Positions 1 to 7,662 of a DNA stretch of 41,683 bases are shown one piece after another (the first letter of the stretch is position 1; every line of letters starts with the position of its first letter). This stretch comes from Sporosarcina psychrophila (GTDB taxonomy: Bacteria; Bacillota; Bacilli; Bacillales_A; Planococcaceae): positions 1 through 41,683 of the forward strand of contig DYWT01000288.1 in the NCBI GenBank assembly GCA_020742515.1, written 5' to 3'. The notes below the pieces were generated by a model. It did no database searches and had not been told where the DNA came from. It saw only the letters and a list, made by a program, of their open reading frames with translations. Position numbers and translations under genes: made by a program.

Positions 1-1
1 T

Positions 2-146
2 CAGAGTAGTAATGAAGCAACAGTCGTTACAAGTAGCTTAACTACATCGAAATTTTATTTTTAAAAAACTTGAAAATCATCAAGGGGCTACTCTACACAT
101 TTTTAAAAATGGCTATTATGAAATTGATTCATTTACTATGTTATAG
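2..146 (+). other. Possible 3' fragment of a gene cut by the window edge, broken by one frameshift
   Basis: Two overlapping plus-strand reading frames look like the end of one protein. The frame starting at base 2 runs to a stop at 62-64. The frame holding KLENHQGATLHIF continues to a stop at 144-146. Removing one T from the run at 58-62 would join them as ...TTSKFYFKKLENHQ.... I do not recognise the product. The piece is too short to be sure it is coding, and its plus-strand orientation differs from the genes that follow. Confidence 0.25.
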
Positions 147-152
147 AGGTAT

Positions 153-383
153 TCACTGAAATTTGTTGGTTGATCCCATTAATTCATCTCTTTGCTTCTT
201 AATTTCATTCATTGTAAACCCGCCAGCTCCCCAATGCGTATCTGTGACTTCCGTTATTAAAACCCTTACTTGTTCAGGTTTGACAGATAAGTTTCTCACT
301 GTTGCACCGGTTAAATCTGCGATCAAGCTTTTAATTTGTTCATTGTTTCTACCTTTTAATACTTGAACTTGAATAATTGGCAC
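153..383 (-). CDS. 4-oxalocrotonate tautomerase family protein
   Basis: This is a 76-residue protein of the tautomerase superfamily. After Met removal the N-terminal Pro (MPIIQVQVLKGR) is the expected catalytic base. The beta-alpha-beta fold is visible, with PEQVRVLITEV carrying an Arg where family members bind the substrate carboxylate. The WGAGG segment near residue 52 matches the family pattern WGIGG. Such enzymes shift double bonds in keto-acid intermediates of aromatic breakdown, but many members have unknown substrates. It closes a minus-strand cluster holding an aromatic-acid transporter, which fits a role in aromatic catabolism by inference. The length is normal for the family. A purine-rich site, GGAAGGAGAT, lies just before the ATG. 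Confidence 0.85.
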   Translation of the reverse strand: MPIIQVQVLKGRNNEQIKSLIADLTGATVRNLSVKPEQVRVLITEVTDTHWGAGGFTMNEIKKQRDELMGSTNKFQ

Positions 384-445
384 AGTTATCTCCTTCCATC
401 ATCTGTTTATTAAATAGTGGTCTAAGCCCCATCAGATTCTCATAA

Positions 446-649
446 TTATGTGTATTCAAACAAACATATTTTGCATTTTTTACATTCTTCATTAACGCAA
501 ATCACTTGATCGTTAGAGTTATGTTTTAGATCGAATAAACTAGTTGGCTCCTCTTCTATTTTTGTTAAGTTCCTTCTATGCGAAGAAGCGCCCAGTTTTC
601 GAGATTTTACAACTTGAATATAATCATTCTCCGACCTACTATTCATCAT
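446..649 (-). CDS. Small Cys-rich protein of unknown function
   Basis: I do not recognise this 67-residue protein. It begins MMNSRSENDYIQ after a strong ribosome binding site (GGAGGG, about 7 bases upstream), which argues that it is a real gene. The N-terminal half is polar and basic. The C-terminus holds four Cys in the pattern C-x5-C-x2-C-x2-C (CVNEECKKCKIC), followed by a short hydrophobic end. That spacing could bind a metal or Fe-S cluster, but it is too short to name. It lies between the MFS transporter and the tautomerase on the same strand, about 60 bases before the latter, so it may be cotranscribed with it. It could also be a truncated domain of a larger protein. Confidence 0.55.
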   Translation of the reverse strand: MMNSRSENDYIQVVKSRKLGASSHRRNLTKIEEEPTSLFDLKHNSNDQVICVNEECKKCKICLFEYT

Positions 650-780
650 TTATTCCCTCCTTCAATGCCTAACAATGTACTCTAAATTTAACAAATGACG
701 TCACCTCTCGCCCTATTAATTTTTCACAATATGAAATAGACTGAATATTATCTGAACTTTTTTCATAGTTTTCTTTTTCC

Positions 781-862
781 TTAGATTATTTTTTTTGTAG
801 ATTGATGAAAAGTTATACATAATAATCTAAAGGTAATTCAACTTAGGATTTGAATTACCTTT
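781..862. repeat. Two abutting perfect inverted repeats upstream of the Cys-rich gene
   Basis: The first repeat pairs TTAGATTATT (781-790) with AATAATCTAA (821-830). The second pairs AAAGGTAATTCAA (829-841) with TTGAATTACCTTT (850-862) around an 8-base loop. They share two bases, so the two stems compete slightly at the junction. They lie between the transporter terminator and the small gene at 446-649, where they could act as extra terminators or as a structured leader. Neither has a clear U-tract on the minus strand. Confidence 0.5.
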
Positions 863-878
863 GAAAGAATTAATAGAC

Positions 879-934
879 AAAAAACCACAGCTGTATTGAT
901 AGTCCAATAAAGAACTATCAACACTAACTATGGT
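879..934 (-). terminator. Rho-independent terminator after the MFS transporter gene
   Basis: On the minus strand a long imperfect hairpin (ACCATAG...CTGTGGT, with an inner TTGATAGT/ACTATCAA stem) ends in a run of six U. It begins about 47 bases after the transporter stop codon. It closely resembles a second terminator at 3270-3325. Confidence 0.75.
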
Positions 935-981
935 TCGACTTTTTGAAACAATCCTACTGTCCGTTAATGCGGGATAAACAT

Positions 982-2310
982 TCAATCGGCTCTTTTAGAT
1001 GGTATTAACAAAATCACCATAGAGGCAATAATTGCAACTGCCGCAAACAAATAAAAATTAAACTGAAAACCCACATTCATACTTATTACGATTCCAACTA
1101 GTATTGGGCCAACTACGGCACCTAGTCTGCCAATTGCCGATGTTACTCCGATGGCGGTTGCACGATTTTGAGAGCTATATTGTTTCATAACATAACTGGC
1201 TAATACGAATGTCGTGCCAGTTGTCACAAATCCCGCCACCGCAATTAGTAAATACATGATGGTAATGTTGAATTTTATACTAAGTAATGCAATGCTTAAC
1301 GCCGCTAAAAAAAATGTAAAGCTAATCACTTTTTTGGGTTGAAGATGATCAGCCGCCGCCCCGGCAATAATTCCACCAACGACAGCGGAAAGATTAAAAA
1401 TTAGCAAAAAAACCAAACTTGAGCTCATTGGGTACCCCGCCTGCTGCATAATTTTGGGTAGCCATGTATTCATTCCATAAATCAGGAGAAATGCCATTAT
1501 ATAAACTAAACTAAATATAACGGTAGGTACAAAGTTATTTTTTGAAAAGATGCTTACCAAACTGCTAGAATTTCCTTCAGCTTTCTCTTCATCAATCATC
1601 ACATTTGATAATTGATATTTTTCTATAATCTTTTGTGCTTTCGTTCGCTGATTTGTTGCTTGCAAAAACTTAATAGACTCCGGCAAATACTTCATTATTA
1701 ATGGGACTAATACAATGGGTGCAGCACCTAATAAAAATAAGAATCTCCAGCCCATGCTATCAATAAACAGCATTCCTGAAATCGCAGCAGCTACTCCACC
1801 AAAAGCAAAACCCGTATACATTAATACATATACCAAAGAACGATATTTTGCTGGAGAATATTCCGTGGTCAGTGCCGATGCAGCCGGGACGATTCCACCT
1901 ATTCCTAATCCGGCAATAAAACGAAAAACACCAAATAGTTCTGGTGAATTCGCTAAGGCCGTCAAAATCATCATGATTGACAATAGCGTAAGAGATACAA
2001 TTAACACCAGTTTTCTTCCGTATTTATCGGATAGTATACCACCTATAGATGATCCAATAAACATCCCAAGTAATGCATAGCTGCCCATTGCTCCAGCCTG
2101 GGTTGGGGAAAGTCCCCATTGACTTGAATCCATAAGTGTTGGTAATACAACACCATAAATAACTAAGTCATAGCCTTCAATGAAAATAGCTAACCAGCAA
2201 ATAGTTGTCACCAAAATCATAACTTTACTTAAAGGCTTCTTTTCAACCGATATGATTTCTCCCTTCTGATTCTTGTCAATATCTATTGCATCGCTTGAGT
2301 TAATTTCCAT
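982..2310 (-). CDS. MFS transporter, aromatic acid:H+ symporter (AAHS) type
   Basis: This is a 442-residue major facilitator protein with 12 predicted membrane spans in two halves and a central hydrophilic loop near residues 210-250. The first span carries EGYDLVIYGVVLP, where the Asp matches the conserved acidic residue of the AAHS subfamily (PcaK/BenK type). The loop between spans 2 and 3 is GGILSDKYGRK, matching the MFS signature G-x3-D-x2-G-R-K. Characterised relatives carry benzoate or hydroxybenzoate-type acids with protons; the substrate here is not known. It starts 17 bases after the hydrolase gene and is probably cotranscribed with it. A GGGGGT ribosome binding site precedes the ATG. 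Confidence 0.85.
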   Translation of the reverse strand: MEINSSDAIDIDKNQKGEIISVEKKPLSKVMILVTTICWLAIFIEGYDLVIYGVVLPTLMDSSQWGLSPTQAGAMGSYALLGMFIGSSIGGILSDKYGRKLVLIVSLTLLSIMMILTALANSPELFGVFRFIAGLGIGGIVPAASALTTEYSPAKYRSLVYVLMYTGFAFGGVAAAISGMLFIDSMGWRFLFLLGAAPIVLVPLIMKYLPESIKFLQATNQRTKAQKIIEKYQLSNVMIDEEKAEGNSSSLVSIFSKNNFVPTVIFSLVYIMAFLLIYGMNTWLPKIMQQAGYPMSSSLVFLLIFNLSAVVGGIIAGAAADHLQPKKVISFTFFLAALSIALLSIKFNITIMYLLIAVAGFVTTGTTFVLASYVMKQYSSQNRATAIGVTSAIGRLGAVVGPILVGIVISMNVGFQFNFYLFAAVAIIASMVILLIPSKRAD

Positions 2311-2327
2311 TTTCTATTACCCCCAAT

Positions 2328-3233
2328 TTAAATTAACCTCGTTAAATTTTCAATATTAGATAATGCTTTTAATTGCTTCCTCGAAAAATTCCCACTTTCG
2401 GCATTTTGAACATTATTATTAAGAAAGCTAATTATTTTAGGATAAAGGATATTATTTGGATAATCACTCACAGTCCCCCCCTCAATTCCAGGTAACTGAT
2501 TAAACCAAAAATGACCCTTATCTTCTACTTCCGCAATCTGAACCTCAATGTTTGCTTCACTTAACTTTTTAGAAAATATTTTTGATTGCATAGGGTTTAT
2601 GACTTTATCTGCACCACCAAATATTAGGAAAAATTTCGTATCAAAAGTTGGACTGTTAACTGCGTTATTAATATAAGTAATTGGGGATGCGTCAATGAAA
2701 GCCTTTTCATTTCCTTTGAAGGGTAACCCAAGGAATCGTTCAAACATATTGTTATCACGTTCAATAATAGGATTTATGCACTCCTCTAGTAAATTGTAAA
2801 CTCCATAAACACCAATAACTGAACATATTGTATAACTAAACGGTTCGTTTTTTAAGGCGAATAGTGCAGCTAAGTATGCCCCGGCCGAATCCCCTATTAG
2901 ACCAATCCTCCCAACATCTATCTTCCAGTTATTCGCATTAAAAACTAACCAATTCATGGCCATCTCCATATCTTCTAAAACTCCCGGATAGGTAGAGTAA
3001 GAAGGGGTGGATAGCCTATAGTTGATCGCCATTACAAAATAACCTTCTTGAGCAAAATCCTCCCCCCAATCTTTATACATCTCTTTTGAACCCGTCTGGT
3101 AGGCACCACCGTGAATCAAAACAAGAATAGGTAATTCCCCAATACAATTAGACGGTTTGTATATGTCTGCCGTCAAATATTCCCTTTCTGTCTCACCAAA
3201 CACCAAATTTTTTTCAACTATAATACCACTCAA
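2328..3233 (-). CDS. Alpha/beta hydrolase (esterase, HGG/BD-FAE type)
   Basis: This 301-residue cytoplasmic hydrolase has the full catalytic set. The oxyanion motif HGGAY is at residues 41-45, the nucleophile is Ser116 in GDSAGA, and Asp209 (GGADKV) and His241 (KGHFWF) complete a plausible triad. The layout matches the hormone-sensitive-lipase-like and kynurenine-formamidase-like esterases. It probably cleaves a small ester or amide whose acid product is handled by the neighbouring pathway. The start is a TTG at 3233 with a GGAGG site 11 bases upstream. That spacing is long, so a slightly different start is possible. It is first in a two-gene unit with the transporter, behind a terminator. 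Confidence 0.8.
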   Translation of the reverse strand: MSGIIVEKNLVFGETEREYLTADIYKPSNCIGELPILVLIHGGAYQTGSKEMYKDWGEDFAQEGYFVMAINYRLSTPSYSTYPGVLEDMEMAMNWLVFNANNWKIDVGRIGLIGDSAGAYLAALFALKNEPFSYTICSVIGVYGVYNLLEECINPIIERDNNMFERFLGLPFKGNEKAFIDASPITYINNAVNSPTFDTKFFLIFGGADKVINPMQSKIFSKKLSEANIEVQIAEVEDKGHFWFNQLPGIEGGTVSDYPNNILYPKIISFLNNNVQNAESGNFSRKQLKALSNIENLTRLI

Positions 3234-3269
3234 AAGTTATTCAACCTCCTTTTTACTATCTTGAACAAC

Positions 3270-3325
3270 AAAAAACCATAACTGTAAAGACCGTTCAATG
3301 GAGAACAGTCAATAACAGCTATGGT
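3270..3325 (-). terminator. Rho-independent terminator after the DUF2294 gene
   Basis: The minus strand reads AAACCATAGCTGTT...ACAGTTATGGTT followed by six U. It separates the DUF2294 gene from the hydrolase-transporter unit. It is the same length as, and about 71% identical to, the hairpin at 883-934. Confidence 0.75.
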
Positions 3326-3444
3326 TTGTCTTTTTTTGGAGACCACCCATTGCTTACATCTAATAGTGAGCACACAGGAGCAACTGTGTGCTTTTATTGT
3401 TAATCACACTATACCAAAGGTTCTGTTAATTGTAAACATTTTTT

Positions 3445-3810
3445 TCATAAGCTCCTGAAAATATTGTCTTCCAATACTAAGACAGCCATTGCCGAGTCTT
3501 TTTCCAAATTCCAAGATTCATAGTTCTCTAGGACTTTGCATCCTAGAAACTCTTCAAACATAGCGATCCGATGTTTTTTATCCATTTCTAAAAACAATCT
3601 TCTTGATTCGATTACTATTCTTTTTCCCTCTGTATTTTCAATTAAAATTTTTTCTCGCTCCGTTAAGATCCCACGCAGAAAATAGACAATTGTATCACCC
3701 ATAAATCTAACTTCAGTTTTTTTAGGACCTTTTCCTCCTATACTTTTTAAATAATGGTTAATAAAATTTAAAAACTCTAATTCAAATATCTTGGAATCTT
3801 TTATCCTCAT
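3445..3810 (-). CDS. DUF2294 domain-containing protein
   Basis: This 121-residue soluble protein matches the DUF2294 pattern as I recall it: an N-terminal helix, then GKGPKKTEV, a strand with VYFLRGILTEREK, and a C-terminal half around GCKVLE. The molecular function of the family is unknown. It stands alone between the IclR regulator and a terminator, about 80 bases after the regulator on the same strand, so the two may share a transcript. The ATG is preceded by AAGGATG. There are no membrane spans or signal peptide. Confidence 0.7.
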   Translation of the reverse strand: MRIKDSKIFELEFLNFINHYLKSIGGKGPKKTEVRFMGDTIVYFLRGILTEREKILIENTEGKRIVIESRRLFLEMDKKHRIAMFEEFLGCKVLENYESWNLEKDSAMAVLVLEDNIFRSL

Positions 3811-3891
3811 AACTAAGACACATCCTTAATTTTTTTATCCAAGAAATTAAAAGTGACCTTTATCATAACTAGAACCCCACTTTATCGCCCA

Positions 3892-4638
3892 TTAAACTTC
3901 AATATAGCCTAACTCTTTTGAGATTGACTGTGCGGTATTCATTACGCTTTGGATGATCATATTACGATCACCACCTTGCATATAAGATATAGGGCCAACC
4001 AAATTAACCGCGGCAATTATTTCCCCTGAATAAGATAGAATCGGTGCTGCAATTCCATACATCCCATCCGAATTTTCATTATTACTGATAGAATAGCCAT
4101 TCTTACGGACTGTTTTTAATTCTTCTTTCAATTTATTAATATCTGTAATTGTATTTGGGGCCTCGTATGACAAACCCCTCTCAATGGTCTCTTGCAAATA
4201 AGTTGGATTATAAGATAATAATACTTTCCCAGAACTTGTGGCATACGCTGGTTTCCTAGATCCTATATACGTTTGTGTCGGTGTAGAATCCTGGGATGAT
4301 ACCCTCAAAACAAAAACTACCGTCCCTTTGTCAAACATCGCAATATGAACTGTACCGATAAATCTATGAACCAATTCCTTCACTAATGGCATGGCCTTAT
4401 CGTAAACGTCTTGCTGAAACATTACGTGATTATTCCACTCTAGCAATCTCCAGCCAAGTCGATACTTTTTCCTATTGTCTTTCATCAATACACCTTCATT
4501 ACAAAGTGTGCTTACTAAATGATGTGTTGTACTAACATTCAACCCCAGTCTATTCGCAATCTCACCAATTCTCAATGCCGGGTCTTCATTGGAAAAGCAA
4601 CTGATTATTTGACAGGCCTTTTTTACAGATCCAATCAT
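3892..4638 (-). CDS. IclR family transcriptional regulator
   Basis: This 248-residue regulator has an N-terminal winged helix-turn-helix (about 1-65; LRIGEIANRLGLNVSTTHHLVSTL across the recognition region) and a C-terminal IclR effector domain (about 75-245). The effector domain shows the usual G-x-A-x-(A/S)-S-G-K-x-(L/M) stretch as AYATSSGKVLLS and the GIAAPI strand. IclR proteins typically bind small carboxylic acids and control catabolic operons. Here the natural targets would be the hydrolase, transporter and tautomerase genes next door (inference). An AAAGGAG site lies a few bases before the ATG. The length is standard. Confidence 0.88.
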   Translation of the reverse strand: MIGSVKKACQIISCFSNEDPALRIGEIANRLGLNVSTTHHLVSTLCNEGVLMKDNRKKYRLGWRLLEWNNHVMFQQDVYDKAMPLVKELVHRFIGTVHIAMFDKGTVVFVLRVSSQDSTPTQTYIGSRKPAYATSSGKVLLSYNPTYLQETIERGLSYEAPNTITDINKLKEELKTVRKNGYSISNNENSDGMYGIAAPILSYSGEIIAAVNLVGPISYMQGGDRNMIIQSVMNTAQSISKELGYIEV

Positions 4639-4680
4639 ATGAATTCTCCTTTTATAAACAGATGATTATATAGTTCTTTT

Positions 4681-5295
4681 TCAGTCCAGATATAATCCAT
4701 CAATATACATGGTGGTTATTGTCCAGGCTATTTCCTCCAGCGTTTCTGAAGTTGCGTCCCTAACTATATCCCATTGATAATTTTCATTGGTAAAGAACCA
4801 GGATCTAACCACTAATTCAGCTTTCAAATCCGTTCGTGCCAGTCCTTTATTTTGTGCATATGTAATATCTTTTGTGATGAAATAAATATTAGCTTGCCTA
4901 ATCTCATCCCACTTTTTACTTACAGAAGGAGATAAGCCAATTGCATCTGAAAATACTTTCATAATATTCTTATTCGTTTTTGCCATATTCAAAAAGGAGC
5001 TGACTTGTTTCAAAACTAGTTGCTTTGCTTCTTCTTTTGAAGATGGCTTATAAGGAGTTTCTGCTAAATCCAAAAACTCTTTCATTACATTTTCCATTAG
5101 CATAATCAATATATCGTCTTTACCTTTGAAATGTACATAAGCTGTACCATAACCCGTTTTCGCCTGCTTAATGATTTGAGCAATTGTAGTTTTCTCAAAT
5201 CCGACTTCAAAAAAACTTCACGTGCTGCATTTAGAAGTTTTTTCATGTTGATATTGAACACAAACTTCTTCCATCGGTAATTTTATCTTTTTCAT
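4681..5295 (-). pseudogene. TetR family regulator, disrupted at its N-terminus
   Basis: Read as one frame from the ATG at 5295 to the stop at 4681-4683, this is a full-length TetR protein of about 204 codons with one internal TGA. The disrupted stretch reads EKTSKCST-stop-SFFEVGFEKTT. The overlapping frame of the same bases reads KLLNAAREVF, exactly what a TetR helix 1 should be. Removing one A from the run near 5240 and adding one T to the run near 5213 restores QYQHEKLLNAAREVFFEVGFEKTTIAQIIKQ as a continuous protein. The HTH then follows (IIKQAKTGYGTAYVHFKGKDD). The C-terminal ligand domain (from MLMENVMKE at 5109) is intact. So this is two compensating indels in homopolymers, either true decay or sequence error. 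It lies 42 bases upstream of the IclR gene, same strand. Confidence 0.8.
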
Positions 5296-5551
5296 TTATA
5301 TCGTGTACTCATTCGTTCTCTATGAAATATATATTATGAATGATGGCTAATAATCATTAAGAATGAATTTTGTTCATGTTTGTTTATACAAGAGATATTT
5401 GAATAAGTAGATTAATACTACCTTAACTTTGAATGTTTAACAAATAAGATAATTTGAATGAGTGAATAAAAAAGATATTAACGATGCTTCAATATTATTA
5501 CGAGCTGTGTCTATACTTCGAAAACACAAATTTTAAAGGAGAAAGATACAA

Positions 5552-6134
5552 ATGAATACAATATTGCCTTACTATCAAAACTCAAGTAAAACAACTTGAT
5601 AAAATGTATGTGCTGCTATTTGGTGCCTTAAAGTTAAATTAAACATAAAGGGTATGATCCGGTAGAACATCTCATACGCGAAAAAAGCCGTCATGGAAGA
5701 CTACTTAGGGAAGAATTTTGCGGACTTAACTGATGTGGTTGTGATAAATTTTACTCCCAACAGTTTTGTATAGAAGTGGACAAATATTTGGTATTAAACA
5801 ACTAACGTCTGATGAACATGCCCGTAGAATTTGTATCGGTTTCAATAGCCGCCATTATGTTGATGCAGCCCCACATTACTTCATTAAATGGGGAGTGGAC
5901 CCGCTTTATAGTGCGACTATAAATATCGAAACGACGGCTACGGTTCAGTCGCTGGGATGTATGTAAATAAAAACATTTCTTCCTATATCTTTCTTGGCAG
6001 GACGGATAAGTTAAAAAAAAGACAAACAGCTCAATATGGAACACACATTAGACGTAGAAGAATCAGCAAGTGCTTTTCAAATAGGTACGGCACATATACT
6101 TGGTTTAGTGTCGATTCCCCTAATATTTACTTAA
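5552..6134 (+). other. Decayed coding region, product not recognised
   Basis: An AAAGGAG site at about 5536-5541 precedes an ATG at 5552, but the frame stops after 15 codons (MNTILPYYQ...). Protein-like pieces then appear in changing frames. They are DLTDVVVINFTPNSF near 5725-5770, a hydrophobic FVSVSIAAIMLMQPHI near 5830-5875, and ESASAFQIGTAHILGL near 6058-6110, ending at a TAA at 6132-6134. The mix of hydrophobic segments suggests a broken membrane protein, possibly a transporter. I cannot name it. No single frame is open for more than about 80 codons. Confidence 0.35.
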
Positions 6135-6255
6135 CTGACTCTTCTAATATGAAAGGGGTCTATCACCTCCCCGTTTACTATACATATAGATCTACTGAAC
6201 TGAACTGAACTGAAACAAAACTGATTCTATCTCACTTTTTAGTACTCCTTTCTAA

Positions 6256-7137
6256 TCAAAATTCTTCAAAAGATAAATTAACTGGTTCATCTAACATCTC
6301 AGGAAAAAACTCTATATTCGTCGTCTGTACACTTTCATCTACTTCTTCAAATGAAAATTTGTCCATCCAGATTTCCCCCACCCCTTGCAATAACATCCCG
6401 AAAGAAATACTTGCACTTTCTTTTGGGATATCCAAAATAATCGAATAATAATTCCAATCTAAAGTACCAACAATTGGACGGTTGCTCATATTGTCGAACT
6501 GCAATACATCACCACTTTGATTATCTACTCGCATCCATGCCCCTGCAAATCTCGCTACATTATCACACTTCACAAAACATGAAAGCTTAATTCTTTTTCC
6601 TTTATAATTGTCAGATTTGAATTGTTGCATCATCGTTGCAAACTCATCTTCTTCGAGGACCGTTTCTGATTTTAAATACCCTGATACTCTTCCTTCGTGA
6701 ACAACTTTATGGTCAACATCCATTTTATAATGATATGGATGACTTCCACTTAAAAACCAACCTTTTATAGGACTTTCCATTTGACTTTTCTCTCCTTCTT
6801 TAAATGTAATTATTCTCATCGTTTTTCGATATTCGCCAGGCGAAAGACCATACAGCTTTTTAAATGAACGGCTAAATGCCTCATGTGAATTGAATTGAGC
6901 ATATAAAGCAATATTAATAATTCGTTCATCCGAATGAATTAATTGTACTGAGGCTAAAGCTAAACGCCTCATTCGTATGTAGTCATCAACACTCATATTT
7001 ATCGTAATTTGAAAAATCCGATGAAAATGGAATTTTGAGAAGTTGGATGCTCTAGACACATCTTCAAGATAAATCTTTCGATGTAGATTTCTTTCAATCC
7101 AATCGAAAGAACATTGAATGACAGCTTCATATTTCAA
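6256..7137 (-). CDS. AraC family transcriptional regulator with C-terminal ligand-binding-like domain
   Basis: In this 293-residue protein the DNA-binding domain comes first (about 1-105), with two helix-turn-helix units. They are LEDVSRASNFSKFHFHRIFQ and IINIALYAQFNSHEAFSRSFKKLYG, the second ending in the classic FKKxxGxSPxxYR (here SPGEYRKT). The C-terminal part (about 115-285) is beta-rich with many aromatic residues (GWFLSGSHPYHY, GAWMRVDNQ, IWMDKFSF). It resembles a carbohydrate-binding or galactose-binding jelly roll, as found in some Bacillus AraC proteins. The ligand is unknown. It stands alone, with decayed DNA downstream. A second open frame of this kind is not present nearby, so its target is not obvious. 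The length is within the range of the subgroup. Confidence 0.85.
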   Translation of the reverse strand: MKYEAVIQCSFDWIERNLHRKIYLEDVSRASNFSKFHFHRIFQITINMSVDDYIRMRRLALASVQLIHSDERIINIALYAQFNSHEAFSRSFKKLYGLSPGEYRKTMRIITFKEGEKSQMESPIKGWFLSGSHPYHYKMDVDHKVVHEGRVSGYLKSETVLEEDEFATMMQQFKSDNYKGKRIKLSCFVKCDNVARFAGAWMRVDNQSGDVLQFDNMSNRPIVGTLDWNYYSIILDIPKESASISFGMLLQGVGEIWMDKFSFEEVDESVQTTNIEFFPEMLDEPVNLSFEEF

Positions 7138-7309
7138 CTTTGCTGGCCACCTTTCCTAAAGTTAATCATACATAGCTTTTAAAAAACCTTTTGATAATAG
7201 TTGCGAATTTATAGTTTGTGACGTTTTTACAATTTAGCAATATAAATCAAAATTTATTTGGGTCAAAATGCTAAAGTTGCTTTATCAAAAAGAAAAGAGG
7301 TTTTAAATA

Positions 7310-7513
7310 ATGAACAAACACATTAAAGTCTGCCTTGCTAGCATAATTCTCGCCACAACAGTAGTTGTTATTCATGGGTTTATAGGATACTTTTTCGCAA
7401 GTAAAATCTTTAATATTTTCAACTTTCGTTCATTAATTCTATTCATTGTTGTGTTTTTTGGAAGCCTCACAACCATTGGTGAAGGTACTGAAAGAACTGA
7501 CTGTTTTTCCTAA
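7310..7513 (+). CDS. Small hydrophobic protein, unknown
   Basis: This 67-residue protein has two likely membrane spans (about 8-30 and 38-54) and a polar tail (TTIGEGTERTDCFS). I do not recognise it. An AAAAGAGG site lies 9 bases before the ATG, and a bidirectional terminator follows the stop, which makes it a plausible gene. The tail composition changes abruptly after IGEG, so it may be a truncated form of a longer membrane protein. It is one of few plus-strand genes in this half. Confidence 0.45.
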   Translation: MNKHIKVCLASIILATTVVVIHGFIGYFFASKIFNIFNFRSLILFIVVFFGSLTTIGEGTERTDCFS

Positions 7514-7550
7514 TAATCCTATCTACCTTCCCAAAATAGACAATAAAAAT

Positions 7551-7587
7551 AACACGCTCAAAATTCATTGGATGAATAGAACGTGTT
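7551..7587. terminator. Bidirectional terminator-like hairpin
   Basis: Arms AACACG/CGTGTT enclose ATTCAT/ATGAAT with a TGG loop. It lies between the convergent ends of the small plus-strand gene and the minus-strand sugar locus, with T-rich flanks on both sides. Confidence 0.6.
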
Positions 7588-7662
7588 TTGTGTAGTTAAA
7601 AAAACTTACTCTTGTACAATCAATTAACACATTGGTACTAAAACACTAAACTATACTTCTAT

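Noticed and set aside
6194-6213. Four tandem copies of ACTGA
   Set aside because: A short repeat outside any gene; too few copies to suggest phase variation.
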